From the NCBI RefSeq assembly GCF_005601135.1, contig NZ_CP039381.1:1857941-1921940 (forward strand): a DNA stretch of 64,000 nucleotides, read 5' to 3'. Source of the stretch: Ruminococcus bovis (GTDB taxonomy: Bacteria > Bacillota > Clostridia > Oscillospirales > Acutalibacteraceae). Below are positions 1-8,289 of the stretch, piece by piece. The stretch's first letter is position 1; each line of letters opens with the position of its first letter. The position numbers and the translations under genes were made by a program. Under the pieces are notes generated by a model. It did no database searches and was not told where the DNA came from. It saw nothing but the letters and a program-made list of their open reading frames with translations.

Positions 1-104
1 TTATTTTTTATGTAACCTTTTGGACTTTTACAAAGTGTTATATATGTAAGCAGTTAACAAGCTTAAAAAGATGATTCAATTTTGAAAAAAAGAAGGGCAT
101 AATT

Positions 105-1409
105 ATGAAAAAACTACTAGCAATTATTTTAGCTGTTGTTTGTATTATTCCAACAATGGCAGTATCATTTAGCGTATCAGCTAAAGCAGCTTCAAATCAA
201 GTGAAAACAACTAATGTTTCACTTTATCAGTATGGCGAAAGTACTTATACAGTAAATAAGTCAAAGTCAACTCAAAAGTACAGTTACGGTTACACAGTTA
301 GCAATAACAATGGAAAAAATATTGTTGTTGCAAAGAATGACTCAAAATCAAAACTACAGTTAACTGTAGGTGGTAACAAGGTAACTTCATCAACAAAACC
401 TGTTATCACAGTTTATTATAAGCAAGGTAAAAAGAAAGTTGATGTACAGAAGTTTAATGTAACAGTTAAGCAGTTTAGACCAACAGATACATTTGTTGAT
501 GTTGACAAAACAGTTAATCATACTGTAGATTTTCCGTCAAAGACAAGGGACTTATCTATTAAAGTTACAAACGAAAGAAAAGCTACTGCCAATGGTAATG
601 TAATCCAAGGTAAGACAGTAGGTACAACTAAAGCAGAACTTTATCTTAATAAATCTTACTTTAGCAACAAGAAATGTGTTAAGAGCAACAAAGATGTACT
701 ATTAGGTGCATTTAGAATTCGTGTTTGTGAATATAAGCCAAGTATCAAAGAAAATGCTGAAATCTCATTATATTATTGCAAGGCTTTCAATCAATTCTCA
801 GGAATAGATAATATAAGAACATATAATGATGACAAAAATACAGAAGGTAAAAATAGTTTTACTTTTGCAAAGGGAATTACATCATATTTTAATGAAAAAA
901 CTCCCGGTTTAAAATATCAGATTGTTGCTAAAAAGTCCGGTATTGTTGGATTATACGGTAACAGAGTTTACTCTAAATCGGTAGGCAAAACAACTGCTAA
1001 TATTTATGGTATTCAGTCAGATGGTAAGACTGTAAATTACGGTTCATTACCTGTAAATGTAAAGAAAGTTTCAATGGCTAAGATAGCACAGATTAAGTAT
1101 GAAAACAGTGAATGTGATATTTTTGATCCTTATTACGAAGGCAATGTAACACTTTCACTAAGTAATGTAAAAACTTTTAATTCTAAGTATACAATTATGT
1201 ATAACTTTTTAAATACTAATGGTTTCAGTTTTAACCCATCAGATTATAAGATTACTTTTAAATGTACAAATCCAAAGATTGCATCAGTAAGCAGTAATGG
1301 TATTGTTACTGCAAAGAAAGTAGGCTCAACAAAGTTTAATTTCACAATTAAGTTTAGTGACGGTTCTACTTTTAACTATGGTTATGAAACAATTACTGTA
1401 GAAAAGTAA
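105..1409 (+). CDS. Secreted protein with C-terminal bacterial Ig-like (BIG2-like) domain, copy 1
   Basis: 434 aa. A lysine pair and a hydrophobic core (MKKLLAIILAVVCIIPTMA) form a Sec signal peptide, with cleavage likely after the SVSA at about residue 26. The mature part is rich in Lys, Thr, Asn and Val and predicted all-beta. The last ~55 residues have the NPKIASVSSNGIVTAKKVGS pattern typical of BIG2-type Ig folds. No anchor, dockerin or catalytic motif is seen. The next gene is a paralog with an almost identical signal peptide and the same C-terminal domain, so the pair arose by tandem duplication. AAGAAGGG precedes the ATG. Probably a cell-surface or released adhesin-like protein; the function is unknown. 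Confidence 0.8.
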   Translation: MKKLLAIILAVVCIIPTMAVSFSVSAKAASNQVKTTNVSLYQYGESTYTVNKSKSTQKYSYGYTVSNNNGKNIVVAKNDSKSKLQLTVGGNKVTSSTKPVITVYYKQGKKKVDVQKFNVTVKQFRPTDTFVDVDKTVNHTVDFPSKTRDLSIKVTNERKATANGNVIQGKTVGTTKAELYLNKSYFSNKKCVKSNKDVLLGAFRIRVCEYKPSIKENAEISLYYCKAFNQFSGIDNIRTYNDDKNTEGKNSFTFAKGITSYFNEKTPGLKYQIVAKKSGIVGLYGNRVYSKSVGKTTANIYGIQSDGKTVNYGSLPVNVKKVSMAKIAQIKYENSECDIFDPYYEGNVTLSLSNVKTFNSKYTIMYNFLNTNGFSFNPSDYKITFKCTNPKIASVSSNGIVTAKKVGSTKFNFTIKFSDGSTFNYGYETITVEK

Positions 1410-1454
1410 TATCGGTGATTTTGTATTAATAAAGTAAAGTGAGGATGTAAAATT

Positions 1455-2780
1455 ATGAAAAAGCTATTAGCAATTATCTTAGCTATTGTTTGTATTATTC
1501 CAACAATGGCAGTATCATTTAGTGTATCTGCTGCTGAAAATTCCAACATAATAGTAACAAAGAATGTTTCAGTATATAGATGTCAAGAGAATGTAATTAA
1601 CATTAAGAAAACAACTGAACAGAAAAAATTTAAGTTTAGTTATTCAGTTAGCAACAACAAGGATAAATATATTTTTGTTGATGATAATAATGATAGTAGT
1701 GAATATACACTTTGGTATAGTGGTTTAAAAGTAACCGGTAATACAAAGCCTGTTATTACAGTTTACTATATGAATGGCAAAACTAAAGTTGTTGTAAATA
1801 AGTATGTGGTAACTGTTAGACAGTATAGAATGGACGATATTCTTATGAATGTTCGTGATAAGAGAACTGTTGAAAATAACTTTACATCAGGTGGTTATGA
1901 CTCAAATGTAAAGGGTTGTACCACTTACGAATTTACTAATAAGAAGGTTGCCTCATTTAACACAGAATCAACAGGCTACAGTAACAGAAATTATGTGTAT
2001 GGTAAGGCAAAGGGTACAACAAAGGTTAAGGTTTACCTAACAAAAACATTCCTAAAGAATATGGATGCTTTTAAGTCATACAAAAGATTACTTCTTACTA
2101 CTTTTACTGTAAAGGTTGGTAACTACCCACCATATATTAAAAATAGTTATAAGAGTTTTAATATGAATTATTACAGTAAAGCAGATTGTGGCTATGCACT
2201 ATCTTATAATGATGCAAACATCAGCATTAATGATATGGTTAGTAACGATAAGCCAAATGCAAGATATTCTATTACAACTAACGGTAAAAAAGTAGTTAAG
2301 CTTGTTGGCAGAAACCTAATTTCTACAGCAGTAGGTAAGTCAACATATACTGTATATGCTACTATTAGTGGCAAAAAATATAAGGTAGGTAACTTTACAG
2401 TTAATGTAAAGGATAACAACAAGATGGCTGATTATGCCCTAATGAATTTAAATGAAAATTGTCCTGAATATTACGGAGAACCTTCAGTATTTGGTACAAA
2501 GAACAGTATCAGCATTGACATTAATAACAATAATAAATATGAAACTAAGGATAAAATCCAAGATGCTTTCACATTTAACGGTTATACAGGTGTTTATTTT
2601 GCTCCATCTGATTACACTATCACTTATAGTGTGGATAAGGATAGCACAGACCTTATCTCAATTGATAATGACGGTGTAGTAACTGCTAAGAAAGCCGGTT
2701 CAGCTTTGTTCAACTATACTATCCATTTTGCAGACGGCTCATCATATAAAAGCTATCAGGTTTCTGTTAATATTTATTGA
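1455..2780 (+). CDS. Secreted protein with C-terminal bacterial Ig-like (BIG2-like) domain, copy 2
   Basis: 441 aa, a paralog of the gene 45 bases upstream and probably co-transcribed with it. The signal peptide is the same as in copy 1 but for one residue. The middle has diverged strongly, while the C-terminus (LISIDNDGVVTAKKAGSALF) keeps the Ig-like pattern. A GAGG motif lies 8 bases before the ATG. A clear terminator follows, which makes the two genes a self-contained transcription unit. No enzymatic motif is visible. Strong divergence of the central domain against a conserved signal peptide and C-terminus suggests selection on an exposed region, but this is inference. Confidence 0.8.
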   Translation: MKKLLAIILAIVCIIPTMAVSFSVSAAENSNIIVTKNVSVYRCQENVINIKKTTEQKKFKFSYSVSNNKDKYIFVDDNNDSSEYTLWYSGLKVTGNTKPVITVYYMNGKTKVVVNKYVVTVRQYRMDDILMNVRDKRTVENNFTSGGYDSNVKGCTTYEFTNKKVASFNTESTGYSNRNYVYGKAKGTTKVKVYLTKTFLKNMDAFKSYKRLLLTTFTVKVGNYPPYIKNSYKSFNMNYYSKADCGYALSYNDANISINDMVSNDKPNARYSITTNGKKVVKLVGRNLISTAVGKSTYTVYATISGKKYKVGNFTVNVKDNNKMADYALMNLNENCPEYYGEPSVFGTKNSISIDINNNNKYETKDKIQDAFTFNGYTGVYFAPSDYTITYSVDKDSTDLISIDNDGVVTAKKAGSALFNYTIHFADGSSYKSYQVSVNIY

Positions 2781-2837
2781 TAATTATTTTAAATTTAATA
2801 TATAATATTTAGTGTTAAGTATTAAGTATCCTATTGT

Positions 2838-2873
2838 AAAAGCTCTGACAAATAAATTGTTAGGGCTTTTGTT
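2838..2873 (+). terminator. Rho-independent terminator of the two-gene secreted-protein unit
   Basis: A 12-bp stem (AAAGCTCTGACA paired with TGTTAGGGCTTT, including G-U pairs) with a 7-base loop is followed by a short T-rich run, 57 bases after the second stop codon. Confidence 0.75.
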
Positions 2874-3392
2874 ATACCAAAAAAATTGAACATTTATTTA
2901 TTTTTATCAGTTTTGTCTATGAATTTATTTTTCGATTATGTTTGTTTTTAAATATGATTTCGATAAATTTGGGGTTGTCTTTTTAATTTTTGTTGAGTGT
3001 AAAGGAAAATTTCCTTTAAATTCAATCGACTATAAAAAATTCATAGTGAGAATGTGTATCTAAAATAATATTAAACTCTGACTCACAGGTGTAGGGGACA
3101 TCATTGATGTCCCGTTACAAACTAGCCTTTATATAGGTACTTTGTCCTATATGGTAAGTTATAATTTCTAGTTTCTGCATAGGACTAAGTTACATAAAAC
3201 ATTTTACTATTAAACGGGCGAACAATTAAGTGAACATCAAAGAAAATGAGCCATAGGCGAAGTTTGATTTGCTAATGTGAACTTATGCAAAAGTTTTTGA
3301 ATAAAAAACTTTTGTAGTGAAGCCCCTACGACTGTGAGCCAAGAATTTTGTTATAATTCACACCCACAAACTCTAATTTGTAAGTAAATATT
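2874..3392. other. Gene-free stretch with two inverted repeats
   Basis: No credible coding region. Two inverted repeats stand out: a 9-bp palindrome (GGGACATCA / TGATGTCCC, 3095-3113) and an 11-bp one (CAAAAGTTTTT / AAAAACTTTTG, 3288-3314). Neither sits next to a gene end in the right place for a simple terminator. The stretch may be decayed mobile DNA next to the integration hotspot. Confidence 0.5.
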
Positions 3393-3932
3393 AAGTCCCG
3401 TTATTCCTTGTTTAGTGGTGCGAGTAACGGTGTTTGCACTAGCGAAAGTGCCTACCTTGCTTATTAAGCACAAATGCGTTAGGAAAGAGGCATCAACGCT
3501 CTCCCTAAAAACAGTCCACCGGACTGTTTTCTTAACTTCAAGTACAACATGGTCGTTTAGCGTTGTGCATAAATGCACTTCCTCAAACTCCCTGTTGTAG
3601 CTCTTCCTCGAACTCCTTTCTTCTGCCACCGGCAGCAGTCGTTCTCGTCACACCTCAAGTCCCGTTATTCCTTGCTTAGTGGTGCGAGTAACGGTGTTTG
3701 CACTAGCGAAAGTGCCTACCTCGCTTATTAAGCACAAATGCGTTAGGAAAGAGGCATCAACGCTCTCCCTAAAAACAGTCCACCGGACTGTTTTCTTAAC
3801 TTCAAGTACAACATAGTCGTTTAGCGTTGTGCATAAATGCACTTCCTCAAACTCCCTGTTGTAGCTCTTCCTCGAACTCCTTTCATCTGCCACCGGCAGC
3901 AGTCGTTCTCGTCACACCTTAAGACCCGTTAT
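3393..3932. repeat. 264-bp tandem repeat, two full copies plus the start of a third
   Basis: Copy 1 is 3393-3656 and copy 2 is 3657-3920. A third begins at 3921 with AAGACCCGTTAT and then diverges. The copies differ at only a few positions. Each contains TGGTGCGAGTAACGG (3416-3430 and 3680-3694), matching 14 of 15 bases at the 3' end of the tRNA-Leu at 21491, and a 10-bp hairpin (AAAACAGTCC / GGACTGTTTT, 3508-3530 in copy 1). Minus-strand open frames of 92 and 81 codons run through the copies, but they simply mirror the repeat and have no ribosome site, so I do not call them genes. Confidence 0.85.
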
Positions 3933-3949
3933 CGCATTGCTGGTATAAT

Positions 3950-3983
3950 AAAAAGACCTAATACTTATGTATTAGGTCTTTTT
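3950..3983 (-). terminator. Hairpin terminator abutting attL; probable original tRNA-Leu terminator
   Basis: Perfect 15-bp stem (AAAAAGACCTAATAC and its complement) with a TTAT loop. It ends one base before the attL core, just as another hairpin ends shortly before the tRNA-Leu 3' end at 21490. Read on the minus strand it would have terminated tRNA-Leu before the element inserted. Confidence 0.6.
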
Positions 3984-3996
3984 ATGGTGCGAGTAA
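3984..3996. other. attL, left attachment core of the integrative element
   Basis: ATGGTGCGAGTAAC here against ATGGTGCGAGTGAC at 21490: 11 identical bases, one mismatch, then two more identical. The repeat corresponds to the CCA end and acceptor stem of tRNA-Leu. The integrase gene starts its run 80 bases to the right, as expected for an element end. Confidence 0.7.
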
Positions 3997-4032
3997 CCGC
4001 TGCGAATGGCTTAAAGCCTGAATTTTTCGCGG

Positions 4033-4054
4033 TTTGACTGCACTTTTGACTGCA
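4033..4054. promoter_or_regulatory. Arm-type integrase binding repeats, left end
   Basis: Two direct copies of TTTGACTGCA (4033-4042 and 4045-4054) lie between the attL core and the integrase stop codon. The same decamer recurs at 21310 and 21344 just inside the right end. A paired arrangement at both ends is what lambda-type integrases use for arm binding. Confidence 0.6.
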
Positions 4055-4077
4055 GTTTGTGCCAATCCTACATTTTT

Positions 4078-5268
4078 TCACGCGATTTGCAGGTTGTTGG
4101 CTTTCATATATTCGTCGGCGACGGCGAGGTGTTCATTGCGGAATTTCTCGAAAACGGAGCAGTAAGTATTCAGGGTGATGTTGATATCCGTGTGTCCCAA
4201 AATCTTCTGCAACACCTTTGCAGGCATTCCGGATTCGATGCATCTTGTCGCGTATGTGTGTCTGAGCGAATGTAAATCCACTCTTCCATATACGGTTTTA
4301 TCGACGATCCCATACGCTTTCAAAGCCGCCGAATAAGAATAGTTTACTTGATTGGTGGTGACAAGATTTTGATTGCGCGACAGGAAAAGCAAGCCGCTTT
4401 TCTTCCTGCCGATAATGGTTCTCAGGAAATCTGCCACATCCTCATTGACAAAGAGCGTGCGTGTTCCTGCCGAAGTCTTGGTTTCGTTAAACACGTTCTT
4501 TCCAAACTTACCGCGCGCAACCGTTTTGTTCACGCTGATGGTTCTGTCATCGAGGTTGATGTCCTCCACCATCAGAGCACAGCACTCACCGATCCTCATG
4601 CCCGTGAACATCGACAACAGCATAATATCACTGTAACGAATATCCTCGCTTTTGAGCACGTCAAGGAGCTTTTTCTGCTCGTCAACCGTCAGTGCCCGAA
4701 CGGGGATCGTCTTTTTGTTGGACTTCGGGCATTTGATCTCCTTGATCGGGTTGTCCTCGATAATCTTACGGTGTGTCGCCTTGCTGAGGACTGCGCCGAG
4801 AAGCTGATACATCTTGTTTATGCAGGACTGCGAATAGTCAAGCTGTGTTTTGAAAAACGCGATGATATCGTCCTCGCTCAGCTCGTTAAGCGGTTTATCT
4901 GAAATTGCGGAAAGCATTTTCAGCGTTTCCATCTTCCTGTCATAGCTTGATTGCCTAATCTCATTCAGCGCAAGCTGCTCGTCCATCATCTTTTCCGCAT
5001 ACTGGAAAACAGTCGGCATTTGCTGTTTTTTCTCATTATGGAGATTTCCGGCAAGAGCCTGTATTTGCAGTTCTTTTAGCTTGTTCCGCGTCTCTCGCTC
5101 GGTCTTGCCGTAAACGGTCTTGCGAACGCGTTCGCCGTCAATCACCAGATTGATTTGCCCGGAATACCGCTTGCGGCTCTCCACATAATAAATAGAGCCT
5201 TCGCCGTAAGGCAATTTGATTTTCTTTGATTTTGTGCCTTTGGTTTTCAAATTATCCGTCCTTTCCAA
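4078..5268 (-). CDS. int: Tyrosine recombinase integrase of the element
   Basis: 396 aa, the usual size for integrases of Firmicutes integrative elements. It has an N-terminal arm-binding domain (about 20-75), a SAM-like core-binding domain (about 85-180) and a C-terminal catalytic domain. Catalytic residues are visible: Arg225 (GMRIGE), Lys264, His333 and Arg336 (HSLRH), His359 (GH) and the nucleophile Tyr369 (NTYC). It excises and inserts the element at tRNA-Leu. It lies next to attL, with the excisionase gene upstream on the same strand. A related TTTTTGACTGTC sequence at 5287 near its start could let the integrase bind its own promoter. Confidence 0.93.
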   Translation of the reverse strand: MERTDNLKTKGTKSKKIKLPYGEGSIYYVESRKRYSGQINLVIDGERVRKTVYGKTERETRNKLKELQIQALAGNLHNEKKQQMPTVFQYAEKMMDEQLALNEIRQSSYDRKMETLKMLSAISDKPLNELSEDDIIAFFKTQLDYSQSCINKMYQLLGAVLSKATHRKIIEDNPIKEIKCPKSNKKTIPVRALTVDEQKKLLDVLKSEDIRYSDIMLLSMFTGMRIGECCALMVEDINLDDRTISVNKTVARGKFGKNVFNETKTSAGTRTLFVNEDVADFLRTIIGRKKSGLLFLSRNQNLVTTNQVNYSYSAALKAYGIVDKTVYGRVDLHSLRHTYATRCIESGMPAKVLQKILGHTDINITLNTYCSVFEKFRNEHLAVADEYMKANNLQIA

Positions 5269-5354
5269 AGCCTAAAGACACTGAATCGTTTTTGACTGTC
5301 TTTATGATAACGCAAAAACGACTCAACGTCAATAGAATTTCTCACTTTAAAGCA

Positions 5355-5531
5355 TTAAACTCTGCGATTTTTACTCCATTCTATGAACGCCTGCTCGCTG
5401 ACCTTAAAATTCTTGCCCACTCTGACAAGCGGAAAATCTGCTCTCATCATGATATTCCTTGCTGTCGGCAGGCTGCAGCCGAGTGCCTCGGCGACTTCCT
5501 TTGTGCTTAAAAACTTGATTTGTGCTTCCAT
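5355..5531 (-). CDS. xis: Excisionase-type small DNA-binding protein
   Basis: 58 aa, starting MEAQIKFLSTKEVAEALGCS and ending EWSKNRRV. The N-terminal half is a winged helix-turn-helix of the HTH_17/excisionase family (STKEVAEALGCS, then ARNIMMRADF) followed by VGKNFKVSEQAFIEW. Proteins of this kind control the direction of integrase action. It sits between rep and int in the same orientation, the standard order in Firmicutes integrative elements. Only 12 bases separate it from the rep stop, so rep, xis and int may form one unit. Confidence 0.8.
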   Translation of the reverse strand: MEAQIKFLSTKEVAEALGCSLPTARNIMMRADFPLVRVGKNFKVSEQAFIEWSKNRRV

Positions 5532-5543
5532 AATGTACCTCCG

Positions 5544-6326
5544 TTAATTGCCGTATAAGCCGTCGGCTTCCAGTGTATCTATCGAATTATAGAGTGAAGT
5601 CAGCATATAGGCTCTCATATTTTTTATTTCGGTTGTATTTCTTTCAAGTGAATTAATAACATATTCAATGTGTTCAGCGGTTAGCATTAACAAGCGTTGG
5701 CGAACGGTTGCTATCGGAATTTCGCGCTTTCCAATCCGTACATAGCTTTCATTTGAGCAATATGTATCGGTTATTAAACTGACGATTTCTTCCAGTACGC
5801 CGCCGAAATCACGCTGCGCAAGCACATCATATTCGATTTGCTCCATAATCTCCTCTTTTACCACATTGTAGGAGATGGATAGATTGATATGACTATCTTC
5901 AGTATGAATATATTCAGTATTGATTGGTGGTGATTTTCCGCATTCCAGGATGTGGGGTTTCATTACTCCTGAATGTTGATTATCATTGTTCTTGAATAGT
6001 GAATTTGGAGATTCTTCAAACTGATTAACATAAATAGCATCCGGCTTACCTCTGCCTTGATTTCTACGATTAATCAACCGATATTTTTCAAGCTCACGAA
6101 ATAATCGCGTCGCCTTTTGAGATCCACAGCAAAACGTTCTGCACACCTCGCTGTTTGTATAGTACACAAACACACTGCCGTCTTCATCCAAAAATCCATT
6201 CTTCTCAGACAACGTCAGCCTGTCCAGCAAAAATGCGTACAGTATCTTTGCTTCAACAGATAGCTGTGAATACGAATCCGAAAACAAACATAACGGTACC
6301 TTTAAGAACCGATAACTTGATTTCAT
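5544..6326 (-). CDS. RepA-like replication initiator (RepA N-terminal domain plus DUF6017-like C-terminus)
   Basis: 260 aa. The N-terminus (YRFLKVPLCLF, LSVEAKILYAFLLDRL, SEVCRTFCCGSQKATRLFRELEKYRLI) is the winged-helix domain of RepA_N initiators. The C-terminal ~90 residues (IEYDVLAQRDF, then MRAYMLTSLYNSI) match the domain usually fused to it. The ATG is chosen because GGAGG sits 10 bases upstream; an in-frame TTG nine bases earlier is too close to that site. Such initiators let excised elements replicate as circles. A block of direct repeats lies directly upstream and is the likely origin or operator. Confidence 0.8.
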   Translation of the reverse strand: MKSSYRFLKVPLCLFSDSYSQLSVEAKILYAFLLDRLTLSEKNGFLDEDGSVFVYYTNSEVCRTFCCGSQKATRLFRELEKYRLINRRNQGRGKPDAIYVNQFEESPNSLFKNNDNQHSGVMKPHILECGKSPPINTEYIHTEDSHINLSISYNVVKEEIMEQIEYDVLAQRDFGGVLEEIVSLITDTYCSNESYVRIGKREIPIATVRQRLLMLTAEHIEYVINSLERNTTEIKNMRAYMLTSLYNSIDTLEADGLYGN

Positions 6327-6360
6327 AATAATCAATCCTCCTAGAATATGTTAATTTGAA

Positions 6361-6862
6361 GAAAAACCCTCTCACCCTTTTATTCCACACTTTTTTTGGA
6401 TTTGTTGCAAAGAAATTTCAAATTTCACTTATTAAACTGCCTTAAAGCTTTCAAAATCATCTGAAACGTATGCAATACAGTCTATATAACCTTCTATTAC
6501 TGTATTGCTGACTTTTTTCAATTTGACAACCTATTATTTTTTTCAACTATCTAATATTTTAAGAAAAATCCTCTCACCCTTTATTCCACACTTTTTCGGA
6601 ATTTTTTGCAAAGAAATTAAAAAAATCAGTTATCAAACTGCTTTAAAGCTTTCTAAATCACCCAAAACATAAGCAATACTTTCTAAAAACCCCTCTACTT
6701 CTGTATTCCACACTTTTTTCCGTATTTTTAACCTGCTATTTTTGAAATTATAAAATTTTCTATATATAGCACAAATTTTATTATGTGTTTTTCGATAACT
6801 TAGTGCAGTATTGCAACAAATGTAAAACCTCCTCTACTTTCTATTGCACAATTTTTTTCGAT
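6361..6862. repeat. Iteron-like direct repeats upstream of rep; candidate replication origin
   Basis: Five imperfect direct copies of a pyrimidine-rich motif containing TATTCCACACTTTTT start near 6361, 6488, 6563, 6684 and 6822. Around the first and third copies, about 120 bases are duplicated with roughly 200-base spacing, including TTGCAAAGAAATT and TTAAAGCTTTC. The stretch has no open frame and fills the divergent gap between rep and the ATPase gene. Repeats next to a RepA-type gene suggest initiator binding. The role as an origin is inference. Confidence 0.6.
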
Positions 6863-6912
6863 TTGGCAACCTATTTACAAAAATAAATATTTTTGCAATT
6901 CATTGCAAATAC

Positions 6913-6941
6913 TTTACATACAATAAGATTTATGCTATGAT
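6913..6941 (+). promoter_or_regulatory. Promoter of the ATPase/HipA-like gene pair
   Basis: TTTACA (6913-6918), a 17-base spacer and TATGAT (6936-6941), about 20 bases before the ribosome site of the ATPase gene. Confidence 0.55.
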
Positions 6942-6963
6942 TGTATAAAAGGAGGCGGAGTGT

Positions 6964-8280
6964 ATGATACCGACAAAGGAATTGAAAAAGCGCGACCTTT
7001 ATTTGAATAAGCTCATTGCTTTTCAGGACACCGAACCTGTAAAGGTAATTACCGGTATCCGGCGCTGCGGAAAGTCAAGCCTTATGAAGCTAATGGCGGC
7101 ACATCTACTTGAAAGCGGCGTTTCGTCTGAGCAGATTGTTGAAATGAATTTTGAATCCTATGATTTCAAGGATATGACCTCAAACGGGATTTACGAGTAT
7201 ATTAAGTTAAAGCTGCTCCCCCATAAAAGAATGTACCTTTTCTTCGACGAGATACAGCGCGTCGAGGCTTGGGAGGATGCCGTCAACGCACTGCGCGTGG
7301 ATATAAACTGCGATATTTATATCACCGGCTCCAACGCTTTTCTGCTGTCCTCGGAATACTCCACCTATCTTTCGGGCAGAAGCGTTGAGGTCAAAATGCT
7401 TCCGCTTTCCTTTGCGGAGTTCATAGATTTCCACGGATTTGAAATACGCGAGAGCACAAGCGCGCTTGGCGGAACACACAGACGTGCCTATGATTTGCAC
7501 GGCGAAAGCTATGAGCTGAAAGAGCTTTTTGAAGCGTATCTGCGATTTGGCGGTATGCCCGGTATAGCGGATGTCGGCTTGGATCAGGAGAAAGCGTTAA
7601 TGCTTCTTGACGGCATTTATTCGACCGTCATCGTGCGCGATATTCTCGAAAGAGAAAAGCGCAGAGGCAGACGCCAGATAACTGACGCCGTACTTCTGCG
7701 CAAGATTATTCTGTTTTTGGCGGACAATATCGGCAGCTCAATTTCCGTTTCATCCATCGGAAATACGCTTGTCAACGAGGGTTTGCTCGACGACGGCAGA
7801 AAGAACAAACCCAGCGCGCACACCGTTCAGGCGTATGTCAACGCGCTTCTTGAAGCCTACTTTTTCTATGAAATCAAACGCTTTGATATCAAAGGGAAGG
7901 ACTATTTGCGCACGCTCGGCAAATATTATATCGTTGATATCGGACTGCGCAATTATTTGCTCGGCTTCCGCAATCGTGACAGCGGACACATCTTGGAAAA
8001 CGTTGTTTACTTTGAGCTTTTGCGCCGCGGATATGACGTTGCAATCGGCAAACTCGGCGATTCCGAGATTGATTTTATCGCTTCAAATGCTAACGAAAAG
8101 ATTTACTTTCAGGTCACGGAATCCATGAACAGTGAAGCTGTCAGGATGCGTGAGCTTGCGCCTTTGCAAAAAATCAAAGACAATTATGAGAAGATAATCC
8201 TGTCACTCGACACAGGATTGGAAAAAGAATTTGACGGAATCAAGTCGGTCAATGTGATCGATTGGCTGCTTGATTATTGA
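6964..8280 (+). CDS. AAA ATPase of the AAA_14/DUF4143 family
   Basis: 438 aa. Walker A is GIRRCGKSS (31-39) and Walker B is YLFFDEIQ (91-98). The C-terminal DUF4143 domain (about 230-400) carries GHILENVVYFELLRRGYDV and GDSEIDFIA, which resembles a PD-(D/E)XK fold. The family is abundant in gut bacteria and its role is unresolved. The start follows an AGGAGG site. Nine bases downstream begins a HipA-like kinase, and a strong terminator closes the pair, so the two are one operon on the element. A defence or addiction role fits but is not shown by the sequence. Confidence 0.85.
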   Translation: MIPTKELKKRDLYLNKLIAFQDTEPVKVITGIRRCGKSSLMKLMAAHLLESGVSSEQIVEMNFESYDFKDMTSNGIYEYIKLKLLPHKRMYLFFDEIQRVEAWEDAVNALRVDINCDIYITGSNAFLLSSEYSTYLSGRSVEVKMLPLSFAEFIDFHGFEIRESTSALGGTHRRAYDLHGESYELKELFEAYLRFGGMPGIADVGLDQEKALMLLDGIYSTVIVRDILEREKRRGRRQITDAVLLRKIILFLADNIGSSISVSSIGNTLVNEGLLDDGRKNKPSAHTVQAYVNALLEAYFFYEIKRFDIKGKDYLRTLGKYYIVDIGLRNYLLGFRNRDSGHILENVVYFELLRRGYDVAIGKLGDSEIDFIASNANEKIYFQVTESMNSEAVRMRELAPLQKIKDNYEKIILSLDTGLEKEFDGIKSVNVIDWLLDY

Positions 8281-8289
8281 TGCTTTAGT

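Noticed and set aside
1..104. Rex-type operator (TGTTA...TTAACA) near position 36-60.
   Set aside because: The half-sites are 12 bases apart, wider than the Rex operator spacing.
3351..3893. Two minus-strand open frames (92 and 81 codons) with similar protein sequence.
   Set aside because: They are the same 264-bp repeat read twice, lack ribosome sites and end at repeat borders, so similarity reflects DNA duplication, not protein conservation.
4348..4902. A 184-codon plus-strand open frame opposite the integrase gene.
   Set aside because: It lies wholly inside the integrase coding region with all catalytic residues intact on the other strand, so it is a shadow.
6361..6862. Regularly spaced repeats that could be a CRISPR array.
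   Set aside because: The copies are imperfect, spaced irregularly at roughly 75-140 bases, and the intervening sequence is itself partly repeated. No cas gene is present. Iterons fit better.
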